Positions 38,022 through 45,945 of a DNA stretch of 47,491 bases are shown here, in pieces. The stretch lies in assembly GCA_051883695.1 (NCBI GenBank), contig JBJEUF010000090.1:1-47491 (forward strand). The letters run 5' to 3'. How positions within the stretch are numbered: position 1 is the stretch's first letter; each line of letters opens with the position of its first letter. Below the pieces are notes generated by a model. That model was not told the origin of the DNA. It searched no databases and saw only the letters and a program-made list of their open reading frames with translations. The stretch comes from UBA11524 sp051883695 (GTDB lineage: Bacteria; Bacillota; Clostridia; Christensenellales; Aristaeellaceae). Position numbers and translations under genes: made by a program.

Positions 38022-40784
38022 TCAATAGCCCATGAACATGATATCCGTAATGTAGAAATAGTTCAATTCCCCTTGCTTCTTTCCCTGAACTCTGCCATTC
38101 TGGCTATACGTGATCTCAATACGCGATACGTTGGTATATTTGCGCGACATTGTATGCTCATAATAATCTGTCGAGTATCTGTCCGGGATGTCAACATACT
38201 CGATCGCAGACTTACCTCCATAGTATATGACCAGCTTGAGCTCAACCAGGCGCCCGTGATTGTAGTAGTTGGTTTCGCTCCTGATGTCCCCATTTCGGAT
38301 TCTCAAACTGGTAATCTCGTTACCATTGAAATAGAATGTGAAATCAGGGACATTATCCTGATACTCGCTTTGATGCGAAACCCACATAAACTGCGTTCGG
38401 CTGTTATCATCCATCATATCATCCATGGAGGGATTCTGATTCGTGAAATTCCCAAAGTAGCTCTTTGAGCCCCTTGAATACTGTGTTGTGTAGTTATACG
38501 GGACAATCTGCTTTGCCTTCGGCGTGGCTGTCGGCTTGGGTGTCGGGGTGGCCGTTGGCTTGGGTGTGGGCTTGGGTGTCGGCGTGGCTGTCGGCTTGGG
38601 TGTCGGGGTGGCCGTTGGCTTGGGTGTCGGGGTTGCTGCCTTTTCCTGTGTGATGCCGACTATCCACGCCAAGCTGCCGCACTGGATGGTCACCGTTGCC
38701 GAACGCTCAGCACCGGTGTTGTTGGGCTGCAGCGTTGCGGTGATGGTGGCGTTGCCGGTGCCGCTGGTCCTGTTCAGCGTCAGCCAGGAAGCATTATCGA
38801 AGGCCGTCCAGCTGCCGTTTGACGTTATGCTGATTGTACGCGTATTGCCGGTGCCGCTGGCGCTGACAGTCAGGATGTCCGTTTTCTCCTGGGTGACGTT
38901 GATTTTCCTCGTCACGCTACCGCATGTGACAGTCACCGTCGCTGTACGGGCACTGTCTCCCGTGTTGGGCTCCATCGTCACGGTGATGGTAGCATTACCG
39001 GTGCCGCTGGTCTTGTCCAGTGTCAGCCAGGAAGCATTATCCGAGGCTGTCCAACTGCCGTTTGACGTTATGCTGATTGTACGCGTATTGCCAGTGCCGC
39101 TGGCGCTGACAGTCAGGCTCGGCGTGGGTGTTGGTGTAGCCGTCGGCGTGGGTGTTGGTGTAGCCGTCGGCGTGGCTGTTGGCGTAGCCGTCGGCGTGGG
39201 TGTCGGCGTGGCTGTTGGCGTCGGTGTCGGGGTTGCTGCCTTCGCCTGCGTTATGACGACTGTCTTCGTCACGCTACCGCACGTGATGGTCACCGTCGCT
39301 GTACGGGCGCTGTCTCCCGTGTTGGGTTCCATCGTCACGGTGATAGCCGCATTGTGTGAACCGCTGGTCTTGTTCAGCGTCAGCCAGGAAGCATCATCCG
39401 AAGCTGTCCACCTGCCGTTTGACGTTATGCTGATTGTGCGCTCATTGCCGCTGCCGCTGGTGCTGACAGTTAGTCTCGGCGTTGCTGTCGGCTTTGCCGT
39501 CGGCGTAGCAGTCGGCTTTGCCGTCGGCGTAGCAGTCGGCGTTGCCGTCGGCGTGGCAGTCGGCTTTGCCGTCGGCGTAGCAGTCGGCTTTGCCGTCGGC
39601 GTGGCTGTCGGCGTGGCAGTCGGCGTTGCCGTTGGCGTTGCAGTCGGCGTTGCCGTTGGCGTTGCAGTCGGCGTTGCCGTTGGCGTGGCTGTCGGCGTTG
39701 CCGTTGGCGTAGCGGTCGGTGTGGCAGTCGGCGAATCCGTCGGTGTTGCCGTCGGCGTTTCCGTCGGTGTAGCTGTCGACGTTGCAGTTGGCGTCGCAGT
39801 CATCGTCGCCGTCGGCGTGGACGTCAGCACAGCTGTCGGGGTGGCCGTCCATGCTGCCGTTGCGGTGGGGGCATCTGTCGGCGGAATGTCCTCTGTCGGG
39901 GTGGAGTCTATGACCAATACGTTTGCTGCATTGGCTGCTGCGTCCTCCTGGGACGCATCCCCGCTGTCATCTCCCAGCCACAGCGGAATGGTATAGCAGC
40001 CCGCAATCAGAACGGCCAGCGCAATCACCCCCGCGATCATCCGCCGGATCCGCTTCTTCGTCTGTTTCCTGTCCGGTGCAGGAGGGGTGTCCCGATGGCC
40101 CTCGGCGATCTGCACGTTGATGGTGGCGTCCTGATCGACCTTCCGCGGCGCAGACGGCTTCGGGGCCGTTTGGGAAACCGGCGGTGCAGAAACCGGCTGC
40201 CCATTCCGGATGGCCAGCAGATCGTCCCGCATCTCCTCGGAGGTTTCGTAGCGATCCTTTGATTGGAAGGCACAGGCCTTCAGGATCACCCGCTGCAACG
40301 GCTCGGAAATCCCGGGCGGGAGAGGGAACGGATCACCGTTGAGCCGGCGTTCAAGAGCTGTGTGTACATCGCTGACGTCCGCAAAGGGGATGCGCCGGTT
40401 GTTGGCCAACCAGTACATCACAAGGCCAAGGCTGTAAATATCCGTTTTGGCCGCGGTATCATAATCGGCATCGCGAATCTGACGGTTGATGATCTCCGGC
40501 GCCACAAAGTTTGGCGTGAATCCGCTGCGTATCATGGCGATCAGCGCACCGGCGGAATCCTTGCCCGTCAGCCCGCTCAGCCAGGACTGGCCGGCAAGGG
40601 CCATCAGGCGCTGATAAACCTGCTGCAGCTCCGGGGTCAGATGGGACTCGACGGCGGCAAAACCGTCCCGCTCCATCTCCTGCACGAGCGCATGGAGCAT
40701 GTACTCGGGAGAGCAGACAAACGCGTAGGCGCAGGCGCCCAGCAGAATCGCAGGAACCAGAAGAATCGCAACAATCTTTTTCAT
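38022..40784 (-). CDS. Chimeric secreted/kinase-lobe protein with three BACON repeats and glycan-binding-like end, 920 aa
   Basis: The protein looks assembled from two genes. Residues 1-22 are a signal peptide (KKIVAILLVPAILLGACAYA), and residues 23-86 resemble a family of small clostridial secreted proteins (SPEYMLHALVQEMERDG). From residue 88 it switches to the C-terminal lobe of a Ser/Thr kinase: GFTPNFVAPEI (the APE motif), TDIYSLGLVMYWLANNRRIPF, ending near 195. The ATP-binding lobe, HRD and DFG motifs are absent, so it cannot be an active kinase. A transmembrane segment (249-270) follows, then a Thr-Pro-rich linker (about 300-436), three BACON-like beta repeats (437-513, 557-632, 637-713, each with ASWLTL) and a discoidin- or glycan-binding-like domain (about 765-920). 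With a signal peptide in front, the kinase lobe would face outside, opposite to normal receptor kinases. SD AAAGGAG, own promoter. Confidence 0.8.
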   Translation of the reverse strand: MKKIVAILLVPAILLGACAYAFVCSPEYMLHALVQEMERDGFAAVESHLTPELQQVYQRLMALAGQSWLSGLTGKDSAGALIAMIRSGFTPNFVAPEIINRQIRDADYDTAAKTDIYSLGLVMYWLANNRRIPFADVSDVHTALERRLNGDPFPLPPGISEPLQRVILKACAFQSKDRYETSEEMRDDLLAIRNGQPVSAPPVSQTAPKPSAPRKVDQDATINVQIAEGHRDTPPAPDRKQTKKRIRRMIAGVIALAVLIAGCYTIPLWLGDDSGDASQEDAAANAANVLVIDSTPTEDIPPTDAPTATAAWTATPTAVLTSTPTATMTATPTATSTATPTETPTATPTDSPTATPTATPTATPTATPTATPTATPTATPTATPTATPTATPTATPTAKPTATPTAKPTATPTATPTATPTAKPTATPTAKPTATPRLTVSTSGSGNERTISITSNGRWTASDDASWLTLNKTSGSHNAAITVTMEPNTGDSARTATVTITCGSVTKTVVITQAKAATPTPTPTATPTPTPTATPTATPTATPTPTPTATPTPTPSLTVSASGTGNTRTISITSNGSWTASDNASWLTLDKTSGTGNATITVTMEPNTGDSARTATVTVTCGSVTRKINVTQEKTDILTVSASGTGNTRTISITSNGSWTAFDNASWLTLNRTSGTGNATITATLQPNNTGAERSATVTIQCGSLAWIVGITQEKAATPTPKPTATPTPKPTATPTPKPTPKPTATPTPKPTATPKAKQIVPYNYTTQYSRGSKSYFGNFTNQNPSMDDMMDDNSRTQFMWVSHQSEYQDNVPDFTFYFNGNEITSLRIRNGDIRSETNYYNHGRLVELKLVIYYGGKSAIEYVDIPDRYSTDYYEHTMSRKYTNVSRIEITYSQNGRVQGKKQGELNYFYITDIMFMGY
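38518..38640 (-). repeat. Coding tandem repeat (Pro-Lys-Pro-Thr-Ala-Thr linker) in the chimeric kinase gene
   Basis: Repeats of an 18-bp pattern code for Lys-Pro-Thr-Ala-Thr-Pro units between the third BACON repeat and the C-terminal domain. Confidence 0.8.
39478..39860 (-). repeat. Coding tandem repeat (Thr-Ala-Thr-Pro linker) in the chimeric kinase gene
   Basis: About 380 bp made of a 12-bp unit (ACG/ACC GCC ACG CCG variants) encoding Thr-Ala-Thr-Pro with some Lys. It codes for the extracellular stalk. The unit is in frame, so it is prone to length change, and it is a likely place for assembly errors. Confidence 0.85.
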
Positions 40785-40817
40785 CGTGGTAAGCTCCTTT
40801 CTTTTGCCTCCACGGAC

Positions 40818-40847
40818 AGTATACCTTGCGATCGCCGATCCCTGTAA
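40818..40847 (-). promoter_or_regulatory. Probable promoter of the chimeric kinase gene
   Basis: On the minus strand TTACAG (40847-40842), 18-bp spacer, TATACT (40823-40818), 33 bp before the start codon. Confidence 0.6.
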
Positions 40848-40867
40848 TCCGGTTTTTCTGCCTGCAG

Positions 40868-40908
40868 AAAGAAACAGGGGGAACCCGATATCAGCATCGT
40901 TTCCCCCT
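40868..40908 (-). terminator. Intrinsic terminator of the 436-residue protein gene
   Basis: On the minus strand AGGGGGAA (40908-40901) pairs with TTCCCCCT (40883-40876), followed by GTTTCTTTC. It separates this operon from the chimeric kinase gene. Confidence 0.8.
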
Positions 40909-40933
40909 TGCGGCGTATGACGGCACAGCTGCG

Positions 40934-42244
40934 CTATTCACCCTCTGCGCCCTGATAGGAGAGCTCCCATACATCAGCGAAGGTTCCCAACGGATCCTGG
41001 GCGATGATGCACATCAGCAGGAAGCATTCATAAGGGTTCGCGACGTAGTACTCCCCCATTCCGCCCGCCAGCAGCACCCGGTTGGCAGACTTCACAAAGG
41101 CATCGTAACGCGCATTGATCGTGCCGTACCGATCCAGGTCGTGCGCGAAAACGAAGAAGTGCAGCGTCAGCAGGTCGTACCGGGTGATGTTCTCCTTCCC
41201 GGCCAGAATCTGCGCCATATGCTGGCGCGTGAGACGTTTCCCGTTGAACTGATCCTTCAGGGCGGAGGCTTTCATAGGCAGCATATTGCCATGCCTGTCC
41301 CGGGGAATCGCAGCAAAGAGAACCTGCTCCAGCTCCCCCGGGCCGATGTCCGACGCCCGCACCCGCTGGTAGCTGTCGCGCTCGCGCCGGATGATTTCCT
41401 GCTTCTGATCATCGCGCAATCGGGCGTTCCGCTCCAGCAGCGCCCCGGCACGGGCCGCATGGATTCGGGCGGTATCCGCTGCCGTTTCGGTATACAGCCC
41501 GGCCACGATCCGGCAGGCCTCCCCATACAGGCGCTCAAACTGGCGCCGCACCGCGACGCTCTGGCGTACGGCTCCGCCGGGTACGGGCAGCACGGACAGA
41601 TACGCCATCAGCTGCCGTTCGTTGCGCACCTGACGTAGCTGCCCCCTGAGCTGCAGGGTATTCTCCAGCAGCGCATCCCCCGTCTGCGGCTGATGCACAT
41701 ACTGCTCCCACAGAACCTCGTACTTTGCAAAGCCGTATCCGTTGGCATAGCAATACCAGCAGATGACCTCCAGAGGATCCTTCGCGTTCAGCTGTGCCTC
41801 ATGCAGTCCCTTGAGGAGAAAGCTGTCCACATCCGATACGGACATGCCAAGCCCAAAGCCCAGCAGCAGCACCACCTGCCGGCTGACGGTCTGCTGTTCC
41901 AGCCAGTTTTTGGAAAGCTGGCGCAGCGTTGCCTTCGTCGCCGCAAAGGAGCAGGGGGTGCCGCGGTCGGCGAACTCGGCGCAGATGATGTCCTGGTAAT
42001 CCCTGAGCGGAATCTCCGTGAATACGCCGGTCAGCTCCGCCTTCCGGTAGAGATACCGCCTGAGGTAATGGCCAAAGCGCACAGGCTTGACCTTGCGCAG
42101 CAGCGTCCGGTAGATCATCATCTGATCCTCGCTCTGGAAGTTGGGATGATCTACGGTATCCAGGAAGAGCTCATTGGCGCGGGTGGTAAAGTCCAGTTCA
42201 CTTTCGGCGTCCGCCGGATCGTCCCGGTTCGTCTGATGACTCAT
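40934..42244 (-). CDS. Protein of unknown function linked to the kinase/ABC locus, 436 aa
   Basis: I do not recognise a characterised family. It is soluble in appearance, with no signal peptide or membrane segment, and largely alpha-helical by composition. Distinct stretches are DYQDIICAEFADRGTPCSFAA, VVLLLGFGLGMSVSDVDSFLLKGLHEAQLNAKDP and ITRYDLLTLHFFVFAHDLD. The QLSKNWLEQQTVSRQVVLLLGFGLGMSVSDVD part could be a helical DNA- or protein-binding segment, as it resembles HTH-type spacing, but this is weak. ATG 42244 starts 1 bp after the pseudokinase-ABC gene ends, so the two are translationally coupled and probably act together. Confidence 0.8.
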   Translation of the reverse strand: MSHQTNRDDPADAESELDFTTRANELFLDTVDHPNFQSEDQMMIYRTLLRKVKPVRFGHYLRRYLYRKAELTGVFTEIPLRDYQDIICAEFADRGTPCSFAATKATLRQLSKNWLEQQTVSRQVVLLLGFGLGMSVSDVDSFLLKGLHEAQLNAKDPLEVICWYCYANGYGFAKYEVLWEQYVHQPQTGDALLENTLQLRGQLRQVRNERQLMAYLSVLPVPGGAVRQSVAVRRQFERLYGEACRIVAGLYTETAADTARIHAARAGALLERNARLRDDQKQEIIRRERDSYQRVRASDIGPGELEQVLFAAIPRDRHGNMLPMKASALKDQFNGKRLTRQHMAQILAGKENITRYDLLTLHFFVFAHDLDRYGTINARYDAFVKSANRVLLAGGMGEYYVANPYECFLLMCIIAQDPLGTFADVWELSYQGAEGE

Positions 42245-42245
42245 A

Positions 42246-43601
42246 TCATTTCGCCTGTTTCTTGATCGAGGGCAGCACAAGCAGCGCCAGCAGGAGGAAG
42301 GCAACGACAAACAGCACCATGATCCCCCAGTCGGATTGCAGATGGCCTGCCGTGTACTCAAAGAGGGACTCCGCCTCGTGGGGGACCGGCAGTCCCTGCT
42401 GCTGCAGCGAGGTGGGCAGGCTGTTGAGATTGGCGGTGGTGCCGAAGCCCTCCATGGACCAGCGGCAGATGGCAAACCAGGAGATGATCTCCGTGAAGCC
42501 GGAGAGCTTGAACAGCAATCCGGAGAAGAGCATCTGCGGCATCAGCAGAAGCGGCGCGGCCGTCATGGCACGATCCGGGTTCCTGAACAGGGAGGAAACA
42601 AACAGGCCCGTGGCCGTCGCGGAAAGGGTGGTGAGCCATGCGGTGAGGAACAGCTCGGCAAAGGGCGGCATGAAGACCCCCGCCTCGGGCAGTCCCATCG
42701 TCAGGGTAAAGGTGGAAATGAGCAGCAGGGACTGCACCAGGCCCAGCGTCCCCAGCACGATGATCTTGGACAGCAGATAGCTTCCCAGCGACAGACCGCT
42801 CATGTATTCCCGCTTCAGGATGGTACGCTCCTTGCAGATTTCCTGGATGGCGTTGAGCATACCGATCCAGAAGGAGGAGCAGGAAAGCGCAAACAGGAGG
42901 CTCTTGGTCATATTGTACTGTTCAACCTGCAGCGCCATGGCTCCCGGATCGTGTGTCTCCGCCTGCAGGCTGTCGCCGCACAGCTCCTTCATCAGCAGGG
43001 CGGCCCGCTGCAGCTCAACGGACTCCGGGGGCAGCGGCTGCCCGCGCTCCTCCGGGCGCTGCGGGTCGAGCATACCGCCCAGGCAATAGCGCCCGTCGGC
43101 GCGCTGCAGCAAATTGGCGGCGACCAGCGCACCGTGGGGGAACCCGCCGACCCGGCATTGCAGCAGCGCCCGGCAGACCGTCTGGAACACATCGGCCATC
43201 ACCGCCGCATCCGGCGGCAGCCGGTTGGCCCTGCACAGGGGCGTCAGCCCGGGCTGGAGGACAAGCACCCTGCGCCCGCCGCACCGGATTGAAAAGGGTG
43301 TCACCTCGCATTGAACCGGCAGCGCCAGGCATTCCGCATCCCGGATGCCGCACAGCCTCCTGACCCATGCGGCATAGCTGCGCACAGCCGCCGTTTCCCG
43401 CCACAGGGAGGCGACGCGCCCGGCTGCGGCACCGTCCGCAAAGCACACCGCATGGAGCTGGGCCGCCTGCTCGCCCTTCCGTAAGCGGAATACGGTTCGG
43501 TTCGTCTCCTGCAGCAGCACCTTTTCGATCTGCCACCCCGGGAAACGGGCGCAAATCTGTCTGGCCACCCGTTTGAAATCAGCATCATGCATCAAGGACA
43601 T
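42246..43601 (-). CDS. Pseudokinase fused to the C-terminal half of an ABC-2 permease, 451 aa
   Basis: Residues about 8-214 resemble a degenerate protein kinase. The catalytic-loop position reads HGALVAANLLQ (156-166) instead of HRDxKxxNxL, and the DFG position reads CLGGM (173-177), so catalytic residues are lost. At about 215-226 the sequence changes abruptly to an ABC-2 type permease: QYNMTKSLLFALSCSSFWIGMLNAIQEICKER, then four or five more transmembrane segments to residue 446. In proteins of this transporter type (ATPase, sometimes FHA domain, then six membrane segments) this block is preceded by an ATPase and the first membrane segment, both missing here. It thus looks like an in-frame deletion fusion. 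ATG 43601 is chosen because AGGAG lies 6 nt upstream. Confidence 0.8.
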   Translation of the reverse strand: MSLMHDADFKRVARQICARFPGWQIEKVLLQETNRTVFRLRKGEQAAQLHAVCFADGAAAGRVASLWRETAAVRSYAAWVRRLCGIRDAECLALPVQCEVTPFSIRCGGRRVLVLQPGLTPLCRANRLPPDAAVMADVFQTVCRALLQCRVGGFPHGALVAANLLQRADGRYCLGGMLDPQRPEERGQPLPPESVELQRAALLMKELCGDSLQAETHDPGAMALQVEQYNMTKSLLFALSCSSFWIGMLNAIQEICKERTILKREYMSGLSLGSYLLSKIIVLGTLGLVQSLLLISTFTLTMGLPEAGVFMPPFAELFLTAWLTTLSATATGLFVSSLFRNPDRAMTAAPLLLMPQMLFSGLLFKLSGFTEIISWFAICRWSMEGFGTTANLNSLPTSLQQQGLPVPHEAESLFEYTAGHLQSDWGIMVLFVVAFLLLALLVLPSIKKQAK

Positions 43602-43823
43602 ATACAGCTCCTGCCTTCTGTTCGCATCGTATCGGACTTCCTGAAAAGCGTCTCCTTCATGGCTGTGCGGCAGCGACAATCCCGATGACGGGTCGCCGCT
43701 GTCCTGATGATACGCGGACGTCCCGCCGTCCCGTAAGCCGGATTTTTGCGTACAGGATCGCCTGCGCGGGCCCCTCCGGGGCATGGCAGCGTATCCTGAA
43801 CGATCGCTGCAAGGAGGATTATA
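43602..43823 (-). promoter_or_regulatory. Long leader and probable promoter of the pseudokinase-ABC gene
   Basis: A perfect TATAAT (43823-43818, minus strand) has only a weak -35 (TATACA at 43846-43841). The transcript would then have a leader of about 210 nt. It contains a long imperfect hairpin (GGATACGC...GGCGATCC, 43756-43798, with CCCC-GGA-GGGG at the tip). I recognise no known riboswitch class. No gene is supported in this stretch. Confidence 0.45.
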
Positions 43824-43903
43824 GCACTTTCCGTCCGATTTGTATATAAGAACATGGATGGCCTGGTCATTTTTTCCGCATTCCGTCGGGGGCTGTTAAG
43901 GGC

Positions 43904-43966
43904 TTATACAGATTTATACAGGTTGAAAAGGATTCGCTTGAAGTGTAAAGCCATCTGTGCTATCGT
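43904..43966 (+). promoter_or_regulatory. Probable promoter of vapE with a direct repeat
   Basis: TTGAAG (43938-43943), 17-bp spacer, TATCGT (43961-43966). Just upstream TTATACAG occurs twice (43904-43911 and 43914-43921) with 10-bp period, a possible operator. The stretch up to 44108 shows no gene. Confidence 0.5.
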
Positions 43967-44108
43967 AGGATGCGGAGAAGGAGAACGCAGGTTCTCTTGC
44001 TCTCCGGCGCATCCACCGTCACGGGCGGCCCTGCATCCGCTCTTTGCAGCGGGAGAAGCCGTCAGGCCCCCGTTTCCAACAGAATATAATCCAAGGAGGA
44101 CAAGCAAA

Positions 44109-45482
44109 TTGAACAACAAAATGACAAATCAGCATTGGCAGCCGCCGCTGCCCGAGCCGCAGATGGAGGCCGCCTATGCCGCCGTCCGCAGCCGGCTGGC
44201 GGTTGACGAACGCGCCAGGGTGGTGAACAGCCTGCAGAATTTCACCCTCGCCCTGACCCATGATCCTGTTTTCGGCGGGCACATCCGCCTGAACCGCTTC
44301 ACCGAGCGCGTCGCCATCGACTGCCCGGTCTGGTGGAATCGCGCCGCCCCGTCCATCACCGACACGGACGTCGCCTTCCTGAAGCTCCACCTGGAGCAGC
44401 ACTACGGCCTGAAATACGATATGCACATCCACAGCGCCCTGAGCATCGTGGCGGCCAATCAGGCGTTCCATCCGGTGCAGGACAGGCTGCGCAGCCTCCA
44501 ATGGGACGGCGTGCCCCGCGTGCGGGTGGCATTGCATCACTTCCTTGGCGCGGAGGTCAGCGATTACAACGAGCGTTGCCTGCGGCTGTTCATGCTGGGG
44601 GCAGTGAAGCGGGTGTTTGAGCCGGGCTGCAAGTTTGAGCTGATGCTGGTGCTGGTGGGCGGTCAGGGCGCGGGCAAGACCAGCTTCATCCGTTTCCTCG
44701 CCATGGAGCCCCAGTGGTTCTCCGACGACATCTGCAAGCTGGACGACAAGGAGATGTTCCACCGGCTGAGCGGGCACTGGATCATCGAGCTGTCCGAGAT
44801 GGTCGCCACGGCGAACAGCAAGTCCATCGAGGAGATCAAGTCCTTCCTGTCCCGCGACAAGGATCACCTGCGCATCGCCTACGCCCGCTATGCGGAGGAG
44901 CATCCCCGGCAGTGCGTGTTCGCGGGCACGACCAACCGCACGGATTTCCTTCCGCTGGACCGCAGCGGCAACCGGCGCTTCCTGCCGGTGCAGGTGGACG
45001 CGTCCAGGGCCGACTGCCACATTCTGGACGACCCGGCGGCCTCCCGGGCGTACTTTGAGCAGATGTGGGCGGAGATCATGGTGGCATACGACGCGGGGCA
45101 GCGCAGCACCCATCTGACCAGGGAGGAGGAAGCCCTGCTGCTGGAGGAACAGAGAGCCTACTGTCAGGAGGACACCCTGGCCGGACGCATCTACAGCTAT
45201 CTGGAGCAGTGTGAGGCGGACAAGGTCTGCTCGCTGCAAATCTACAGGGAAGGCCTCGCGCATCCCTGTGAGGAGCCGAAGGTGTACGAGATTCGGGAGA
45301 TTCGCGATATCGTGAACAGCGGCATTGCCTGCGGCGCCATCACCGGATGGAAGGCGTTCCAGAATGCGCGCCTGTTTCCCCGTTATGGCAGGCAGAGAGG
45401 CTGGGAGCGCATTCCACCTGAGCCTGCGAAGGACCCGTTGCAGCTATGCATTCCCGTGGACAGTCCTGAATGCCCGTTCTGA
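44109..45482 (+). CDS. VapE/VirE-type P-loop helicase of a mobile element, 457 aa
   Basis: The protein belongs to the virulence-associated E (VapE) family, SF3-like replication helicases of prophages, satellites such as pathogenicity islands, and conjugative elements. About residues 100-130 carry YGLKYDMHIHSALSIVAANQAFHPV, then LQWDGVPRV, typical for the family. The Walker A motif is VGGQGAGKTSFIR (about 182-194). HWIIELSEM is the Walker B strand, and AGTTNRTDFLPLDRSGNRRFLPV carries sensor and arginine-finger residues. There is no primase domain, so a partner primase or a host primase would be needed. I place the start at TTG 44109 because AAGGAGG lies 9 nt before it; the open frame upstream has no homology. 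Its stop codon lies inside the first heptamer of the repeat array, so the array directly follows the gene. Confidence 0.88.
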   Translation: MNNKMTNQHWQPPLPEPQMEAAYAAVRSRLAVDERARVVNSLQNFTLALTHDPVFGGHIRLNRFTERVAIDCPVWWNRAAPSITDTDVAFLKLHLEQHYGLKYDMHIHSALSIVAANQAFHPVQDRLRSLQWDGVPRVRVALHHFLGAEVSDYNERCLRLFMLGAVKRVFEPGCKFELMLVLVGGQGAGKTSFIRFLAMEPQWFSDDICKLDDKEMFHRLSGHWIIELSEMVATANSKSIEEIKSFLSRDKDHLRIAYARYAEEHPRQCVFAGTTNRTDFLPLDRSGNRRFLPVQVDASRADCHILDDPAASRAYFEQMWAEIMVAYDAGQRSTHLTREEEALLLEEQRAYCQEDTLAGRIYSYLEQCEADKVCSLQIYREGLAHPCEEPKVYEIREIRDIVNSGIACGAITGWKAFQNARLFPRYGRQRGWERIPPEPAKDPLQLCIPVDSPECPF

Positions 45483-45846
45483 CACACTGTGTCAGCCGCC
45501 GTGTCGGCTTTGTGTCAGCACAAGCCCTGCCGTTTCAAGGGGTTGCGGCTCCTGACACGCTTGACACAGCATATATGATAAAGTAATATTGACAAAGAAT
45601 ACGATAGAAAGAGATAGAAAACTGCTGTGTCAGTGTGTCAGGTGTGTCAGAAAGCGTCAGCCTGCACCTGTCCCATGACACACCGTGTCAGCCGCCGTGT
45701 CGGCTTTGTGTCGGCGCAAAGCCTTGATTCAGCCGGGATTGCGACCTCTGACACACTTGACACAGCTATTTTGTAGAAATATAGATAATCCAAATAAACC
45801 ATAGAAAAGGATAGAAAACTGCTGTGTCAGTGTGTCAGGTGTGTCA
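45480..45846. repeat. Array of 16 TGTGTCA-type heptamers in two tandem 196-bp units
   Basis: Two units (45480-45649 and 45676-45846, period about 196 bp) have the same plan: an inverted pair (TGACACA-C-TGTGTCA, a perfect 15-bp palindrome in unit 1), a single TGTGTCA, two TGACACA-type copies in the opposite direction, an AT-rich core (45569-45625 and 45765-45822) and three direct copies spaced 8-9 bp apart (45626, 45634, 45643; and 45823, 45831, 45840). This is the layout of an iteron origin. It directly follows vapE. No gene is supported in 45483-45945. Confidence 0.9.
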
Positions 45847-45886
45847 GGCGGACGGACACATCCGCAAAGCAGACGCACCCTCCTGC

Positions 45887-45915
45887 TTGCCACTGCTCTC
45901 TCTTCCTGCTATAAT
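45887..45915 (+). promoter_or_regulatory. Sigma-A-type promoter of the HTH gene
   Basis: TTGCCA (45887-45892), 17-bp spacer, perfect TATAAT (45910-45915), 31 bp before the start, just outside the heptamer array. Confidence 0.8.
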
Positions 45916-45945
45916 GGAAGCAGCACGTCGGAAGGGAGTTCGCCC

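Noticed and set aside
38524..39996. Val-Gly-rich open frame on the plus strand opposite the Thr-Pro linkers
   Set aside because: Produced by the complementary reading of the tandem repeats in the chimeric kinase gene.
43592..43870. 92-codon open frame upstream of the pseudokinase gene
   Set aside because: Overlaps the promoter and the SD of the real gene and lacks any recognisable motif.
45480..45846. Possible CRISPR array
   Set aside because: The repeated heptamers are too short, occur in both orientations and the two units are near copies of each other, with no spacer-like unique segments and no cas genes.
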